33,407 nt of DNA from Verrucomicrobiota bacterium (GCA_947471985.1 CANIZL010000078.1:1-33407); one strand, 5' to 3'; numbered from the stretch's first letter, positions 14,506-23,863 are shown. Made by a program: numbers and translations. The notes: generated from the sequence alone by a model not told the origin.

Positions 14506-16581
14506 TTACGGCTGGACTTGAAACAGCCGCAGGAACGCTTGGGAACCCGCCGGCAATACCCCCTTCGGCACCACCGCCTGCCGGTTCTGGCCCAGTGTGA
14601 TGGGAGTGACGTCGATGACCTTCCAGTCGGTGGGACTCAGCCCGCCCGTGCCCTGCAGCACGAAGCCGGAGTCCGGGAGCGTCCAGCTGACGACGTACCC
14701 GGCATCGGCCGGCGCGCCGAACCGCACACCGCCCGCGGCGGCGTTGGGTGTCCAGCGGGTCGTGTCGAGTTCATCACCGCTGAAACTGTCGGAAAGCACC
14801 GCGGAGTCCCCGCGGGTGATTTCGATTTTCGATACGCGCACACTCTGCCCCTTGTTCGCTTCAGCGTTGGGCTGTACGCCGAAGTAGGCGCGGAGTCGGG
14901 GTCCGTCCGTGCCTGCAAAAAGTCCCGCGGCTTCGGCGCCGATATCAATCGGGGCGCTGACGGTGCCATCCGGGGCGGTCATGGTCATGATGTTGCCATT
15001 CGCTGTCAGGGTCCATTTACCCACCACCGTGGCGCTTTGAACGGTGGTCAATCCATTCGCGTAGAGTTCGCTGTTGCCGCCGGCCTGGTCGGTTTTGAGG
15101 CGAAAGGTTGCGGTGCCCGAATTGCCCGCCGCCGCTTTGATGTCCATGAAGATCATCGTGGGCTCGTTCCAGTCGGGCGAGGTCTCCGTGCCGGGCGTGC
15201 CGGGGACGAGAAAAATATGGGCCTGAAATCCAGGATACGAGGCGGCATCCGGGAAACTGCCCAGGACGAAGGAGTACGAGACCGACTTCGTGGAACCACT
15301 GAAGGCGTACCGGCCGGGATCTCCGTCGTCGTCCGTGGTGTACAGATTGTGCCGGCCATATTGATCCGAGCTGGTGGTGACCAGCTTCAGCCCGGCCTGG
15401 GCGGGAGCGAGGGAAAGGACGGGTGGGGGCGGGGGCGTCGTGTTGCGGGTGAAGGTGAGGTTGTCGACGTGGAGGATCACCGGACCCAGTAGCGCGTTCT
15501 CGCCCACCTTGAAGGTCAGCCGATGCACCGCGCTGGCGGTCTTGTTGATTTTGAAGGACAGGTGATGCCACTCGTTGTCCGCCAAATGCACGCCGCTCGC
15601 TCCATTGATCTCCGTGCTGATCCAATCCCAGCCGGCACCGTTGCGGAGGATGAGTTCAAAGTATCCATAGTCGCCGCTGGCACGGGGCACCGATGCGGCG
15701 TCGACTTTGACGTCGACGTTCACCCAGCTGTATTCCTTCGCCGCGTCGACCTGCCCGCCCGGCAGCACATAGGTGAAAACCGTCTGTTGGTAGTCGGCTG
15801 GTTTGTTCTCAAAATTGTGCTCCAGTTTGATCGTCCCCGACGTGGAGCGTCCATGGGTGTCCGGTATTTCGTAAGCAGACGCTCCCGCGGTGGACCAGGA
15901 TTCCCAGGACCACCCGGTAAATCCCTCACCCACGACCCCATTGTCGAAGCCGCTGATCAGGACATCGTCCGGAGTGGTTCCGTAGGCGAGGTTATCGATG
16001 TTCAACGTCACCGGGCCGAGGAGATCGCTTTCGCCCAGCTTTACGCTCAGGGCGCGGATGGAATCCACGCCACCTTTGGGAACTGGAAAGGTGACCCGCT
16101 GCCAGTCATTGCCATTGAGGCGGACACCCGGGAGGGTGACCCAATCCCAATTGTTGCCTTGGCGAAGGATGACCTCCAGCCAGCCAAAATCACCGCCTGC
16201 CCGGGCGACGGAAGCCGGGTCCACCCGGACATCGAAGGACACAAATCCGATCTGACCGCTAAAACTGACGGGGGCCGGCAAGGGCTGCGTGAAAACCGCT
16301 TGCTGATAGCCGGCGGCGTCGGTGAAGGCATTCTTGAGGCGAAGCGAGCCGGATTTGGCCGCCCCACCGGCGATCGCCGAGTTCAGGGTGCTGTCGTAGC
16401 TTGCCGCACTTCCCGCCGCCGACCAATTCTCCCACGCCCAACCTGGGGCACCGGAATCGAAGGCGGAATTGTCGGGCAGGGTTTCGCCCGCTTGGGCGGA
16501 GGTGAATCCCAGCAGGGTGCCGGCCAGAATGAGGGCGAGGAGGCGGCGGCAACCATGGGATGAGAGCCTGCTTTGCTTCAT
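14506..16581 (-). CDS. Exported protein with tandem carbohydrate-binding-like modules
   Basis: The product is 691 residues. The signal peptide ends at 'TSAQA' (about residue 31). Two copies of a roughly 180-residue beta-rich module lie at about 36-205 and 210-385. They share 'FD.G..G..W.WENWS/ESWS', 'YQQ.VFT..LP', 'VSFDVRVD/VNVDVKVD', 'WLE.ILR.G..WDW' and 'LLGPV.L..DNL', a pattern of galactose-binding-type CBMs. A proline linker (PPPPP, about 385) precedes a lectin-like C-terminal region and the ending 'GFVLQGTGGLSPTDWKVI', which matches the terminal module of two other secreted proteins in this window. It probably binds polysaccharides at the cell surface; no catalytic residues are evident. 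The start ATG at 16581 has no strong ribosome site. Confidence 0.75.
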   Translation of the reverse strand: MKQSRLSSHGCRRLLALILAGTLLGFTSAQAGETLPDNSAFDSGAPGWAWENWSAAGSAASYDSTLNSAIAGGAAKSGSLRLKNAFTDAAGYQQAVFTQPLPAPVSFSGQIGFVSFDVRVDPASVARAGGDFGWLEVILRQGNNWDWVTLPGVRLNGNDWQRVTFPVPKGGVDSIRALSVKLGESDLLGPVTLNIDNLAYGTTPDDVLISGFDNGVVGEGFTGWSWESWSTAGASAYEIPDTHGRSTSGTIKLEHNFENKPADYQQTVFTYVLPGGQVDAAKEYSWVNVDVKVDAASVPRASGDYGYFELILRNGAGWDWISTEINGASGVHLADNEWHHLSFKINKTASAVHRLTFKVGENALLGPVILHVDNLTFTRNTTPPPPPVLSLAPAQAGLKLVTTSSDQYGRHNLYTTDDDGDPGRYAFSGSTKSVSYSFVLGSFPDAASYPGFQAHIFLVPGTPGTETSPDWNEPTMIFMDIKAAAGNSGTATFRLKTDQAGGNSELYANGLTTVQSATVVGKWTLTANGNIMTMTAPDGTVSAPIDIGAEAAGLFAGTDGPRLRAYFGVQPNAEANKGQSVRVSKIEITRGDSAVLSDSFSGDELDTTRWTPNAAAGGVRFGAPADAGYVVSWTLPDSGFVLQGTGGLSPTDWKVIDVTPITLGQNRQAVVPKGVLPAGSQAFLRLFQVQP

Positions 16582-16744
16582 AAAATGAGTCGTTTAATGC
16601 GTCGCCAGCTTCCGGGTGGAAGTGTGTTGGCGTGCGCGGATTGGGATCACCGTATTCCGCAAGGCTGCGGGGTCAAGTTCGTCCAGTCGGCTGGGAAGAT
16701 CCCCGGCACCGAAAACAGTGGCTACGGACAGGCGGGCTCCGGGG

Positions 16745-18271
16745 CTACCCCGGCAGCGATTTCCCTTTCGCCAACCAAAGGGGGAGTTCTTCCCGCATCC
16801 AAGGGACGCCGCTGACGGTTCGCACGAGACGTTGAAACAGGCCCAGCGGGGTCCATCCCGCGAAGTGGCGACTGGAGACCCGATGGGTGACCAGATCCAG
16901 CCACACCTCGAGACTGGGATCGTTGATCCGCTCGCCGGGGGCACTGCTGATAAGCTGCAGCGCCAGCTGGGATTCCGCCGGATTCACGCGTACCACGGCC
17001 CCCCAGTTTGAGGTGCGAAAATCCACGAGCGTACGTCCTCTCGGATCCACGATTCGCGGTTGCAGGAAGGGCAGGGCCACGTGGGGTTCACCCGGCCAGA
17101 GGTCCAATTGAAAGCCGGTCGGCGCGGGCAATTTGAGTTCCGGTTCGCCGCTCGAGACCGGTCCCGCTGACAGGGCAGCCAGCAGCACGGGCCAGTGTTC
17201 GTGAAGCTGAAAGTGGATGAGCTGCCGGGCGACGAACGAAAGCGGCAACACCGTGGGATCGGTGTTTACGATGGCGGCACCGTCGATCCAATCCACCGTC
17301 AGCTTCAGGGCGGGGCCCTTGGGGCCGTAGCGCAGGCTCAGTTGGTCGGGGGCGATCGTTGAGCGCGCCAGGCAGTGCCAATCGGTTCCGGTCAGATCGA
17401 AGAGCACCGACTTCAACAGCGTGTCGGTGACCTGCACATTACGGACGCTCGCACCTTTGGCGGTTTTGCGGGTGACCGTCTGCAAGGCGAACCGATCGGG
17501 ACCGGGGTCTTCCCTGCCCAATAAGGCCAATGCGTCGTTACGGCTGGAAAACGGAAATTTGCGGGCGATGCGTCGCAGATATGCCTGAGTCGGTTCAGTG
17601 TGAACCGCCGGTTTTTCGGTCCACTGCGCATCCCGCTTTACGAGTTCCGCGGTCAGTTCGGTCGGCGATTGGGCTTCGGAGAAGCTCTGAAAAGTTCCCC
17701 GATCCGGTGGCCACAGGATCACCCGTTGCTCCACTGTCGGATTGTCCAAATGGTGAAGGTACAGCGACGTGCCGCTCTCGAAGGACTCCACGCCGTGCAG
17801 ATTCCAGCGCGTGCCGAAGGTGCTGAACATCGTCTCGCCGTCCCGGTCGGCCACCACCACGTGCACCCAAAGGACTCCTTCCGGTGTCTGGCTGCTGTGG
17901 AAAGTCAGGCTCCCCGATGAAACCGACGAAACCGCCGGGGCGACCTTTTCCTCGGCCGTTGCCGGCGCGGTCTCCATTGTGACGGCGGCCAGCAACTGGG
18001 AAATGCGGGTCAGGCGTGCGGGCTCGATGCCGGGGATCAATTCCGCCAGTTCCTGCGGCGGGCCGGTGAATTCGCACTGGCGAATCTGCGCCAACGGGAC
18101 GAGTTCGACGTGCAGCGAACCGGACGTCTCAACGATCACGGCGACGTCCATCCCGGGTGTCAGCGCAATGTGCAGCGGGGTGCGCACCGGGAAGGAACCG
18201 CCGGACGTCTGCAGTTGAAACGGCCGGAAAGGTTGGGGCTGCCAGTACGGAATGAATTCCTGAATGGTCAC
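16745..18271 (-). CDS. Unrecognised 508-aa soluble protein with a small-protein-like N-terminal domain
   Basis: I do not recognise the whole protein. A GTG at 18271 gives the N-terminus MTIQEFIPYWQPQPFRPFQL, which resembles short verrucomicrobial/planctomycetal proteins of the type 'M-T-hydrophobic...PFQPF...DG...V'. Those consist of about 70-80 residues and stop near 'IRQCEF', matching residues 1-70 here. Extension to 18337 would add unlike residues. The rest is beta-rich, contains no signal peptide, no transmembrane helix and no cysteines in patterns, and holds a 'DRDGETMFSTFG' stretch. The C-terminal third reads 'PSLEVWLDLVTHRVSSRHF...TPLGLFQRLVRTVSGV'. It may be cytoplasmic. It is divergent from the gluconolactonase-like gene (163-bp gap). 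Function unknown. Confidence 0.6.
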   Translation of the reverse strand: MTIQEFIPYWQPQPFRPFQLQTSGGSFPVRTPLHIALTPGMDVAVIVETSGSLHVELVPLAQIRQCEFTGPPQELAELIPGIEPARLTRISQLLAAVTMETAPATAEEKVAPAVSSVSSGSLTFHSSQTPEGVLWVHVVVADRDGETMFSTFGTRWNLHGVESFESGTSLYLHHLDNPTVEQRVILWPPDRGTFQSFSEAQSPTELTAELVKRDAQWTEKPAVHTEPTQAYLRRIARKFPFSSRNDALALLGREDPGPDRFALQTVTRKTAKGASVRNVQVTDTLLKSVLFDLTGTDWHCLARSTIAPDQLSLRYGPKGPALKLTVDWIDGAAIVNTDPTVLPLSFVARQLIHFQLHEHWPVLLAALSAGPVSSGEPELKLPAPTGFQLDLWPGEPHVALPFLQPRIVDPRGRTLVDFRTSNWGAVVRVNPAESQLALQLISSAPGERINDPSLEVWLDLVTHRVSSRHFAGWTPLGLFQRLVRTVSGVPWMREELPLWLAKGKSLPG

Positions 18272-18433
18272 GAGAAGGAGTTCACGGAGGTTTCCGCGAG
18301 CGTCGTGATAAGAAAGGCCGGATTCCGCCCGGAGCAAACGTTCCGGACGTTCCTATTGAAGCCCCAGGACAGTGCGGTGTCGTCCGGGTAACTTTTCCGC
18401 TCCCCTCGCCAGGCTTCCGCGCTAGCCTTCGGT

Positions 18434-19354
18434 GTGACCTTCCTCAAGAAATCGATCGGCGTACTCATTCTGGCAGGTAGTACCGCGGGACTATCCGTGG
18501 CGACCGCCGAGGAGCTTTTTGTCGCCCGCCCCCTGACCCACGGTGATTTTACCAAAGGCATTGAAGGGCCGGCGTGTGATCGCGACGGCAATATCTATTG
18601 CGTCAGTTTTCAACACGAACGGAACATCGCCAAGGTGACGCCGGACGGCCGGGCCGAATTATTCGTCGAATTGCCCGCCGGCAGCACGGGGAATGGCATT
18701 CGCTTTGATCGCGCCGGGGTGATGTATGTGGCGGATTATACCGGGCATAACGTACTCCGTGTCGATATGCGGACCCGCGCGGTGTCGGTTTACGCCCATG
18801 ACGACGCGATGAATCAGCCCAATGACCTGGCCATCTCCCAGCACGGAATTCTTTACGCCAGCGATCCCAATTGGAAAAACAACACCGGCCAGTTGTGGCG
18901 CATCACCCGCGACGGCAAGACGCATCTCGAAGTCTCCGGCATGGGCACGTCCAATGGCCTTGATGTCAGTCCCGATGGGCGGAAGCTCTACGTCAATGAG
19001 AGCGTGCAGCGGAACGTGTGGGAGTTCGATATCGCCGCCGATGGTTCGCTGAAAAATAAGCGGCTGTTGAAGAAGTTCGATGACTTCGGCTTTGACGGCA
19101 TGCGGTGCGACGTCGACGGCAATCTCTACGCGACCCGTCACGGCAAGGGCACGGTGGTAAAGCTCTCACCGCAGGGCCGGGTGTTGCAGGAGATTGATGT
19201 TCTGGGCGCGAACCCATCTAATATCTGCTTTGGTGGGCCGGATGGACGCACGGCCTACGTGACCGAGGTGAAGGAGCTGCGTCTGGTGCAGTTCCGGGTG
19301 GATCGTCCCGGCCTGGAATGGCTGCGGTGGCATCCGCGGACGCCCTTGAAGTGA
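18434..19354 (+). CDS. Exported SMP-30/gluconolactonase-like beta-propeller protein
   Basis: This 306-residue protein starts at GTG 18434 (MTFLKKSIGVLILAGSTAGL) with a signal peptide ending near ATA. Propeller blades of the SMP-30/gluconolactonase/LRE family repeat as 'EGPACDRDGNIYCVSF', 'GNGIRFDRAGVMYVADY', 'PNDLAISQHGILYASDP', 'SNGLDVSPDGRKLYVNE', 'FDGMRCDVDGNLYATRH' and 'SNICFGGPDGRTAYVTE'. The family includes calcium-dependent lactonases acting on sugar lactones. Candidate metal ligands are Glu in the first blade (EGPA), Asn in PND and Asp in FDGM. The signal peptide places it in the periplasm. No sugar operon is adjacent, so the substrate is unknown. Confidence 0.85.
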   Translation: MTFLKKSIGVLILAGSTAGLSVATAEELFVARPLTHGDFTKGIEGPACDRDGNIYCVSFQHERNIAKVTPDGRAELFVELPAGSTGNGIRFDRAGVMYVADYTGHNVLRVDMRTRAVSVYAHDDAMNQPNDLAISQHGILYASDPNWKNNTGQLWRITRDGKTHLEVSGMGTSNGLDVSPDGRKLYVNESVQRNVWEFDIAADGSLKNKRLLKKFDDFGFDGMRCDVDGNLYATRHGKGTVVKLSPQGRVLQEIDVLGANPSNICFGGPDGRTAYVTEVKELRLVQFRVDRPGLEWLRWHPRTPLK

Positions 19355-19440
19355 TGTCGGGTCGCGGTCCCGGGACGGGTTTATCGGACCTGTTTTGAGT
19401 TCCCAACCCTCGCTCCGGGAGCCGCAGAAAACGCCCGGGT

Positions 19441-21006
19441 TCAAGGACGGCTGACGAAGCCCGCGTTGGCCCAATCGGCGAAATCCTCCCGCGATCCGTC
19501 GCCGGCATCCGTGGCTACAAGGCTGACGATGCGGGCGCCCGCGGGGATGGGGACATCGAAGCGCCAGGCGGCGGACTGCATCCGCATGACGGGACTGGTG
19601 GCGGCGGCCTGTCCGTCGATGAAGACCTTGAAAATCACGCTGGGATAGCGGGCCAGATTGGAGCCGTTGCTGACACTGAGGAGATTTTCATCCGCACCGG
19701 CGAGGGCCACGAAACGACGGTATTCCGGCTTCACCTCATAGACCAGCTCGCACGGCGCATGCACGCCGATGCCACGCGCGTAGGTTTGCCGGTTGATTCT
19801 TAAGGGCTGGCCCCGATTGGATTGATCCGTCTGGGGTGCCTGGGTATTGCCCGAATAGCGGACCGTGCCGCCATAGGTGTGGCCAAAACCGACGGAGCGG
19901 ACGGGCTTCAAGTCGCCGAGAAAAATGTCCGGTGCGGGTGGCACGGGACCCATGCGATGGAAGGCGCCTTCCGATTCGAGGCATACCTGTCGGCCATCGC
20001 GAAAGGCGGCGACCCGGAGTTGCGTGGTGTCCGAGAAGCTGAGGGGCTGACGATAACGGGTGGATTTCGGGGTGGGGGCGGAGCCGTCCAGCGTGTAAAA
20101 AATCTCCGCCCCAGGTTGAAGGGGAGTGGTAAGGGTTACCGTGATGGGTTGCTCGAATAGATGCGGTCGTTGGGAGGTTCCCCAAGGAGTGATGCGCACG
20201 GGATCCACCAATTTCCCTGTATCCCACCGACCCAGTCGCGTGAGTTCCTCTGCCAGGTGGATGGTGGGAGATAGGTGTTTTTCAAAATGCTCCACCACTT
20301 GCTCGGTGTTCAGGTCCGGCGTGAAATTACGGGCGGGATCGTAGCCCGGATGCGCATCGGTCATGTCGCGAGCCAGCACGCATTTGAGTCCCGCGGCTTT
20401 CATGGCTTTCAAGCCCATCGGCTTGCCCAAGAGGCAAACCTGGGTGTGGAAACCCACGTAGATCAGGTGCGTCAGGCCAAACTTTTGGCAGAGGGCGTAC
20501 ACTTCCGCCTGCGTATCGGGCATCCAATCCGTGGCGCCGATGTGCAATCCCGGGTGCATGCCATCCCAGCCGTAGTTGACGGCGCAACGTTCACGGCCGC
20601 ACGCGCAACCGCCGGCGTCCGGCACGGGCGGACACGAGACATCCACCACCGCAGGCACGGTGACCTTGGGCAACGCCAGTACGGCTTCCCGCTGCGGATA
20701 ACCGACATAGTTATCCACCACATCGCTCGGGCACAGCATCACGGTCATGCCCAAGGCCCGGGCGGCTTCCAGCGCCTGGTTCATTCGCGGCACAATGGCG
20801 TCGACGCGCATCGTGGCGGTCTTGCACCAATGATAATTCCAGACGTCCACGGCGATGACTCCGACATTTTTCGGGTCGACCTGCTCCTTGGCCAGCCGGA
20901 CGGCACCGGTTGCCGGATCGCGGGTCTGCAGGGTGAGGGTGATTTCGTTCGCCGCCGTTAGACGGAACGTCAGCCACGTCAGGAGCAAGATCAGACGAGT
21001 GCGCAT
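19441..21006 (-). CDS. Exported isochorismatase-like cysteine hydrolase fused to CHB_HEX_C-like and NPCBM domains
   Basis: The product is 521 residues. The signal peptide is MRTRLILLLTWLTFRLTA. The N-terminal part (about 40-250) is an isochorismatase-like fold: Asp54 in 'VIAVDVWNYHWC' and the nucleophile candidate Cys191 in 'VGFHTQVCL'. Between them are four cysteines in 'SCPPVPDAGGCACGRERC' (125-141), unusual for the family. Then come a region resembling chitobiase C-terminal/FN3-type repeats ('IFYTLDGSAPTPKSTRY', about 285-345) and an NPCBM sugar-binding domain (about 359-520, 'RGIGVHAPCELVYEV', 'SVIFKVFIDGQAA'). This combination suggests a periplasmic hydrolase tethered to carbohydrate. 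No canonical catalytic lysine was identified with confidence. It converges with the gluconolactonase-like gene (86 bp between stops) and diverges from the cytochrome gene. Confidence 0.82.
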   Translation of the reverse strand: MRTRLILLLTWLTFRLTAANEITLTLQTRDPATGAVRLAKEQVDPKNVGVIAVDVWNYHWCKTATMRVDAIVPRMNQALEAARALGMTVMLCPSDVVDNYVGYPQREAVLALPKVTVPAVVDVSCPPVPDAGGCACGRERCAVNYGWDGMHPGLHIGATDWMPDTQAEVYALCQKFGLTHLIYVGFHTQVCLLGKPMGLKAMKAAGLKCVLARDMTDAHPGYDPARNFTPDLNTEQVVEHFEKHLSPTIHLAEELTRLGRWDTGKLVDPVRITPWGTSQRPHLFEQPITVTLTTPLQPGAEIFYTLDGSAPTPKSTRYRQPLSFSDTTQLRVAAFRDGRQVCLESEGAFHRMGPVPPAPDIFLGDLKPVRSVGFGHTYGGTVRYSGNTQAPQTDQSNRGQPLRINRQTYARGIGVHAPCELVYEVKPEYRRFVALAGADENLLSVSNGSNLARYPSVIFKVFIDGQAAATSPVMRMQSAAWRFDVPIPAGARIVSLVATDAGDGSREDFADWANAGFVSRP

Positions 21007-21279
21007 ACGTAGAGGGGTGAAAGTGGCGGGAGCAGCATGCGGTCAAAATGAAGCGGGACCGGGCGTCGTCCAGCAGTGGTGCGGTCGTCCTGGTGGACGC
21101 TCAAGCTTGACCCAGCCCGCGCGGAACGTTCTGGTAGTTGCCAATGCGCCCGAAATTCCGCGCCCGCAGCGCGTCGGCTCTGCCGATGGGTCCGGCATGG
21201 CCACCCGGGTCGAAGCGCCGTGTGGCGGGGCGCGTGGTCAGTACGGGGTGAAGGGGCGGTGGCGAGGCCCGGCGATCTG

Positions 21280-23247
21280 ATGAACGACGCGATCAATCTC
21301 AGCGAATGGGCTTTGTTTTTGTTGCTCAGCGGGGTGGCGGGAGTCGCGGTCTATCGGCGGCTGCCGGCAGGCCCGGGTTTTCGATGGGGCTTCTGGGTTT
21401 TGGGTTTGTTGTTGGTCACCGGCGCGGCGCTGTGGGATCGCCATTTGCTATTCCGACGCCGGCAGCAGGAACAGGTGGCCGCTTCGGTGCCGCACACGGG
21501 TCGCCCCGGGGGCTACGTCAGCTCGGATACCTGCCAGTCGTGTCATCCCGAACCCTACCGAACGTGGCATGACTCGTATCATCGGACGATGACCCAGTAT
21601 GCCTCGCCGGAGACCATTCAGGCGGACTTTACCCGCGGGCCATTGCTGTTGGACGGAGAGACGTATCGGATCGGACGGGACGGCGACGAATTCTGGGCGG
21701 AATTGCCCGATCCGGAGGTGAAGGAGCGCTTGAGGAAACAACCGGGGGCCGGCCCGCCGCCGCGAGTGAAGAAGCGGATCGGCCTGCTGACGGGTTCGCA
21801 TCACCTGCAGATGTTTTGGATTCCGAGCGCCGTCGGGAATCAGCAGTTGATCTTCCCGTTTGCCTGGTTGATTGCCGATCGCCAGTGGGTGCCTGTGCAG
21901 GCCACCTTTTTGCGCGATCCCACGCTGCCGCCGTCGGTTCACGTTTGGAACGTCAATTGTCTCAAGTGCCACGCCACCGGCGGCCAGCCGCGTCCGGACT
22001 TCAAGCTGGGTGGTTTGGCGACCCGCGTCGGCGAATTGGGCATCGCCTGCGAGGCCTGTCACGGGCCGGCCGAAAATCACGTGGCCTTCTACCAGAATCC
22101 GTTGGCGCGTTACCTGCAGCGAGCGAGTGCCTCCGAACCCCACGGAATCATCAATCCGGCGAAACTTTCCAAGGACCGATCCTCGCAGGTCTGCGGCCAG
22201 TGCCACGGCATCAAGTGGATTCCCAACAGCGAGAACTTCGCTCAAGAGGGCTTCAGCTTCCGTCCCGGTCAGGATCTCGACCAATCGACGCCGCTGGTGC
22301 GGCCCACGCATTGGCGGGAGCAGCCCTTTTTGGTGGCGGGGCTGCGGCAGAATCCGCGGTATCTCGACGAGCACTATTGGTCCGACGGCATGGTGCGGGT
22401 GTCCGGCCGGGACTTCAGCGGCACGGTGGAGTCCCCTTGTTACGAACGTGGCAAGATGAGCTGCCTGTCCTGTCATTCGATGCACGCCTCGGAGAGCCGC
22501 GTTAATCAACTGGGTTCGGGAAAAAATTCCAATGACGCCTGCCTGCAGTGTCACGAAACGCTGCGGGGCCGCGTGGAACAGCATACCCACCACGCCTCCG
22601 GTTCGAGCGGCGGCGAGTGTTACAACTGTCACATGCCGCACACCACCTATGGGTTGTTGAAGGCCATTCGCAGCCATCAAATCAGCAGTCCCACGGTCAC
22701 CAACAGCCTGGCCACCGGACGGCCCAACGCGTGCAACCTGTGTCATCTGGATCGCACGTTGGATTGGACCGCTGATCAATTGCAGACGTGGTATCGGCAG
22801 CCGAAGCCGGTGATTCCGGAGGTGCATCAGACCACGGCCGCCTCGGTGGTGTGGGCGCTGCAGGGCGATGCCGGGCAGCGGGCTTTGCTGGCCTGGCATT
22901 TTGGGTGGGAGCCGGCGCTGGCGGTTTCGCGATCCGACTGGGTGGCTCCGTTTTTGGGCGTGCTGATCAGCGATCCGTACTCCGCCGTACGGTTTATTGC
23001 GCATCGTTCGCTGCGACGTCTCCCGGGGCTGGACGGTTTTGAATTTAATTTCGTGGGTCCGGCGGGCGATCGGCCCCAAGCCACCCGCCGGGTGCAGGAA
23101 CGCTGGCGATCGGCGGCCGCACTGGCATCGGCACCGGGCCGGACCAACTCGGCCTGCCTTTTGACCCCGTCCGGGGACTTGGATAACGCGCGATTGCAAT
23201 CGCTGCTCGGACGGCGCGACAATCGATCCATGGATTTGCAGGAGTAA
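21280..23247 (+). CDS. Membrane-anchored octaheme c-type cytochrome
   Basis: This 655-residue protein has two N-terminal transmembrane helices (about 10-27 and 35-52), followed by an extracytoplasmic domain with eight CXXCH heme sites: 85-89, 227-231, 257-261, 305-309, 395-399, 421-425, 447-451 and 485-489. The layout (one early heme, a long gap, then clusters, with His-rich 'HTHH' and 'CHMPHTTYG') resembles multiheme cytochromes of the cytochrome c554/NrfA-like group, for which electron transfer in the periplasm is expected. The last about 160 residues have no heme and look helical. ATG 21280 is chosen because it starts the hydrophobic anchor. It overlaps nothing; the next membrane gene is 22 bp downstream and probably co-transcribed. 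Substrate unknown. Confidence 0.88.
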   Translation: MNDAINLSEWALFLLLSGVAGVAVYRRLPAGPGFRWGFWVLGLLLVTGAALWDRHLLFRRRQQEQVAASVPHTGRPGGYVSSDTCQSCHPEPYRTWHDSYHRTMTQYASPETIQADFTRGPLLLDGETYRIGRDGDEFWAELPDPEVKERLRKQPGAGPPPRVKKRIGLLTGSHHLQMFWIPSAVGNQQLIFPFAWLIADRQWVPVQATFLRDPTLPPSVHVWNVNCLKCHATGGQPRPDFKLGGLATRVGELGIACEACHGPAENHVAFYQNPLARYLQRASASEPHGIINPAKLSKDRSSQVCGQCHGIKWIPNSENFAQEGFSFRPGQDLDQSTPLVRPTHWREQPFLVAGLRQNPRYLDEHYWSDGMVRVSGRDFSGTVESPCYERGKMSCLSCHSMHASESRVNQLGSGKNSNDACLQCHETLRGRVEQHTHHASGSSGGECYNCHMPHTTYGLLKAIRSHQISSPTVTNSLATGRPNACNLCHLDRTLDWTADQLQTWYRQPKPVIPEVHQTTAASVVWALQGDAGQRALLAWHFGWEPALAVSRSDWVAPFLGVLISDPYSAVRFIAHRSLRRLPGLDGFEFNFVGPAGDRPQATRRVQERWRSAAALASAPGRTNSACLLTPSGDLDNARLQSLLGRRDNRSMDLQE

Positions 23248-23269
23248 CCCTTTTTCCTCACCCCTCAGC

Positions 23270-23791
23270 ATGAAGGACGCACCCAACTCCCGAGCCGCAG
23301 TCGAAGAAAACGCCGTTCCCAAAGCGGAACCGAAGCGCCCGAGCCTCGGTCTGGAAGCGTTGCAGCGCCGACATCTGCAGATCGGTTGGTGGTCGTTGCT
23401 GGGCTTTTTGTTGTTGGGGATGCTGCTGGAGGCCCTGCACGGATTTAAGGTGGGCGGTTACCTCAATGTCAGTGCGGCGCCCCGGCGCCTGATGTGGACG
23501 CTGGCCCACGCGCACGGGACGCTGCTCGCGTTGGTGCACTTGGGCTTCGCCGCCACGCTGCCGCACTTGTCGGCGGGTTTACCGGCCGCCCGCTGGGCAG
23601 CGGGGTGCCTGATGGCGGGCGGTTTTTTGGTGCCGTCCGGTTTTCTTCTGGGCGGTTGGTTCATTCGGGGTGGGGATCCCGGCATCGGGGTATTTTTGGT
23701 GCCCGTGGGGGCGTTGCTGCTGGCCCTGGGTATCTATTCGGTCGCCCGCGGTTTGACCGCGTCCGCACCCGCTGTTTCCGCCAGGAAGTGA
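23270..23791 (+). CDS. Four-helix membrane protein downstream of the multiheme cytochrome
   Basis: A 173-residue protein with four predicted transmembrane helices (about 38-59, 74-97, 107-130, 137-161) and a charged N-terminal tail facing one side. Helix 2 carries His80, His82 and His90 ('LAHAHGTLLALVHLGF'), which could bind heme or quinone-linked cofactors. The family is not recognised with certainty. It starts 22 bp after the cytochrome stop on the same strand, so a joint electron-transfer complex is plausible: a quinol-facing membrane subunit for the multiheme protein. That role is inference. Confidence 0.7.
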   Translation: MKDAPNSRAAVEENAVPKAEPKRPSLGLEALQRRHLQIGWWSLLGFLLLGMLLEALHGFKVGGYLNVSAAPRRLMWTLAHAHGTLLALVHLGFAATLPHLSAGLPAARWAAGCLMAGGFLVPSGFLLGGWFIRGGDPGIGVFLVPVGALLLALGIYSVARGLTASAPAVSARK

Positions 23792-23863
23792 TGCCCGATG
23801 GCGGCGGGATCCGCAGTGGTTTGCGGCGTGACACTTCGCGGCCGGTGGGATTAATTCGGGAGC

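Noticed and set aside
21448-23322. 624-aa open frame on the minus strand
   Set aside because: It is antisense to the cytochrome with eight CXXCH motifs; it lacks any motif and is Arg/Gly-rich.
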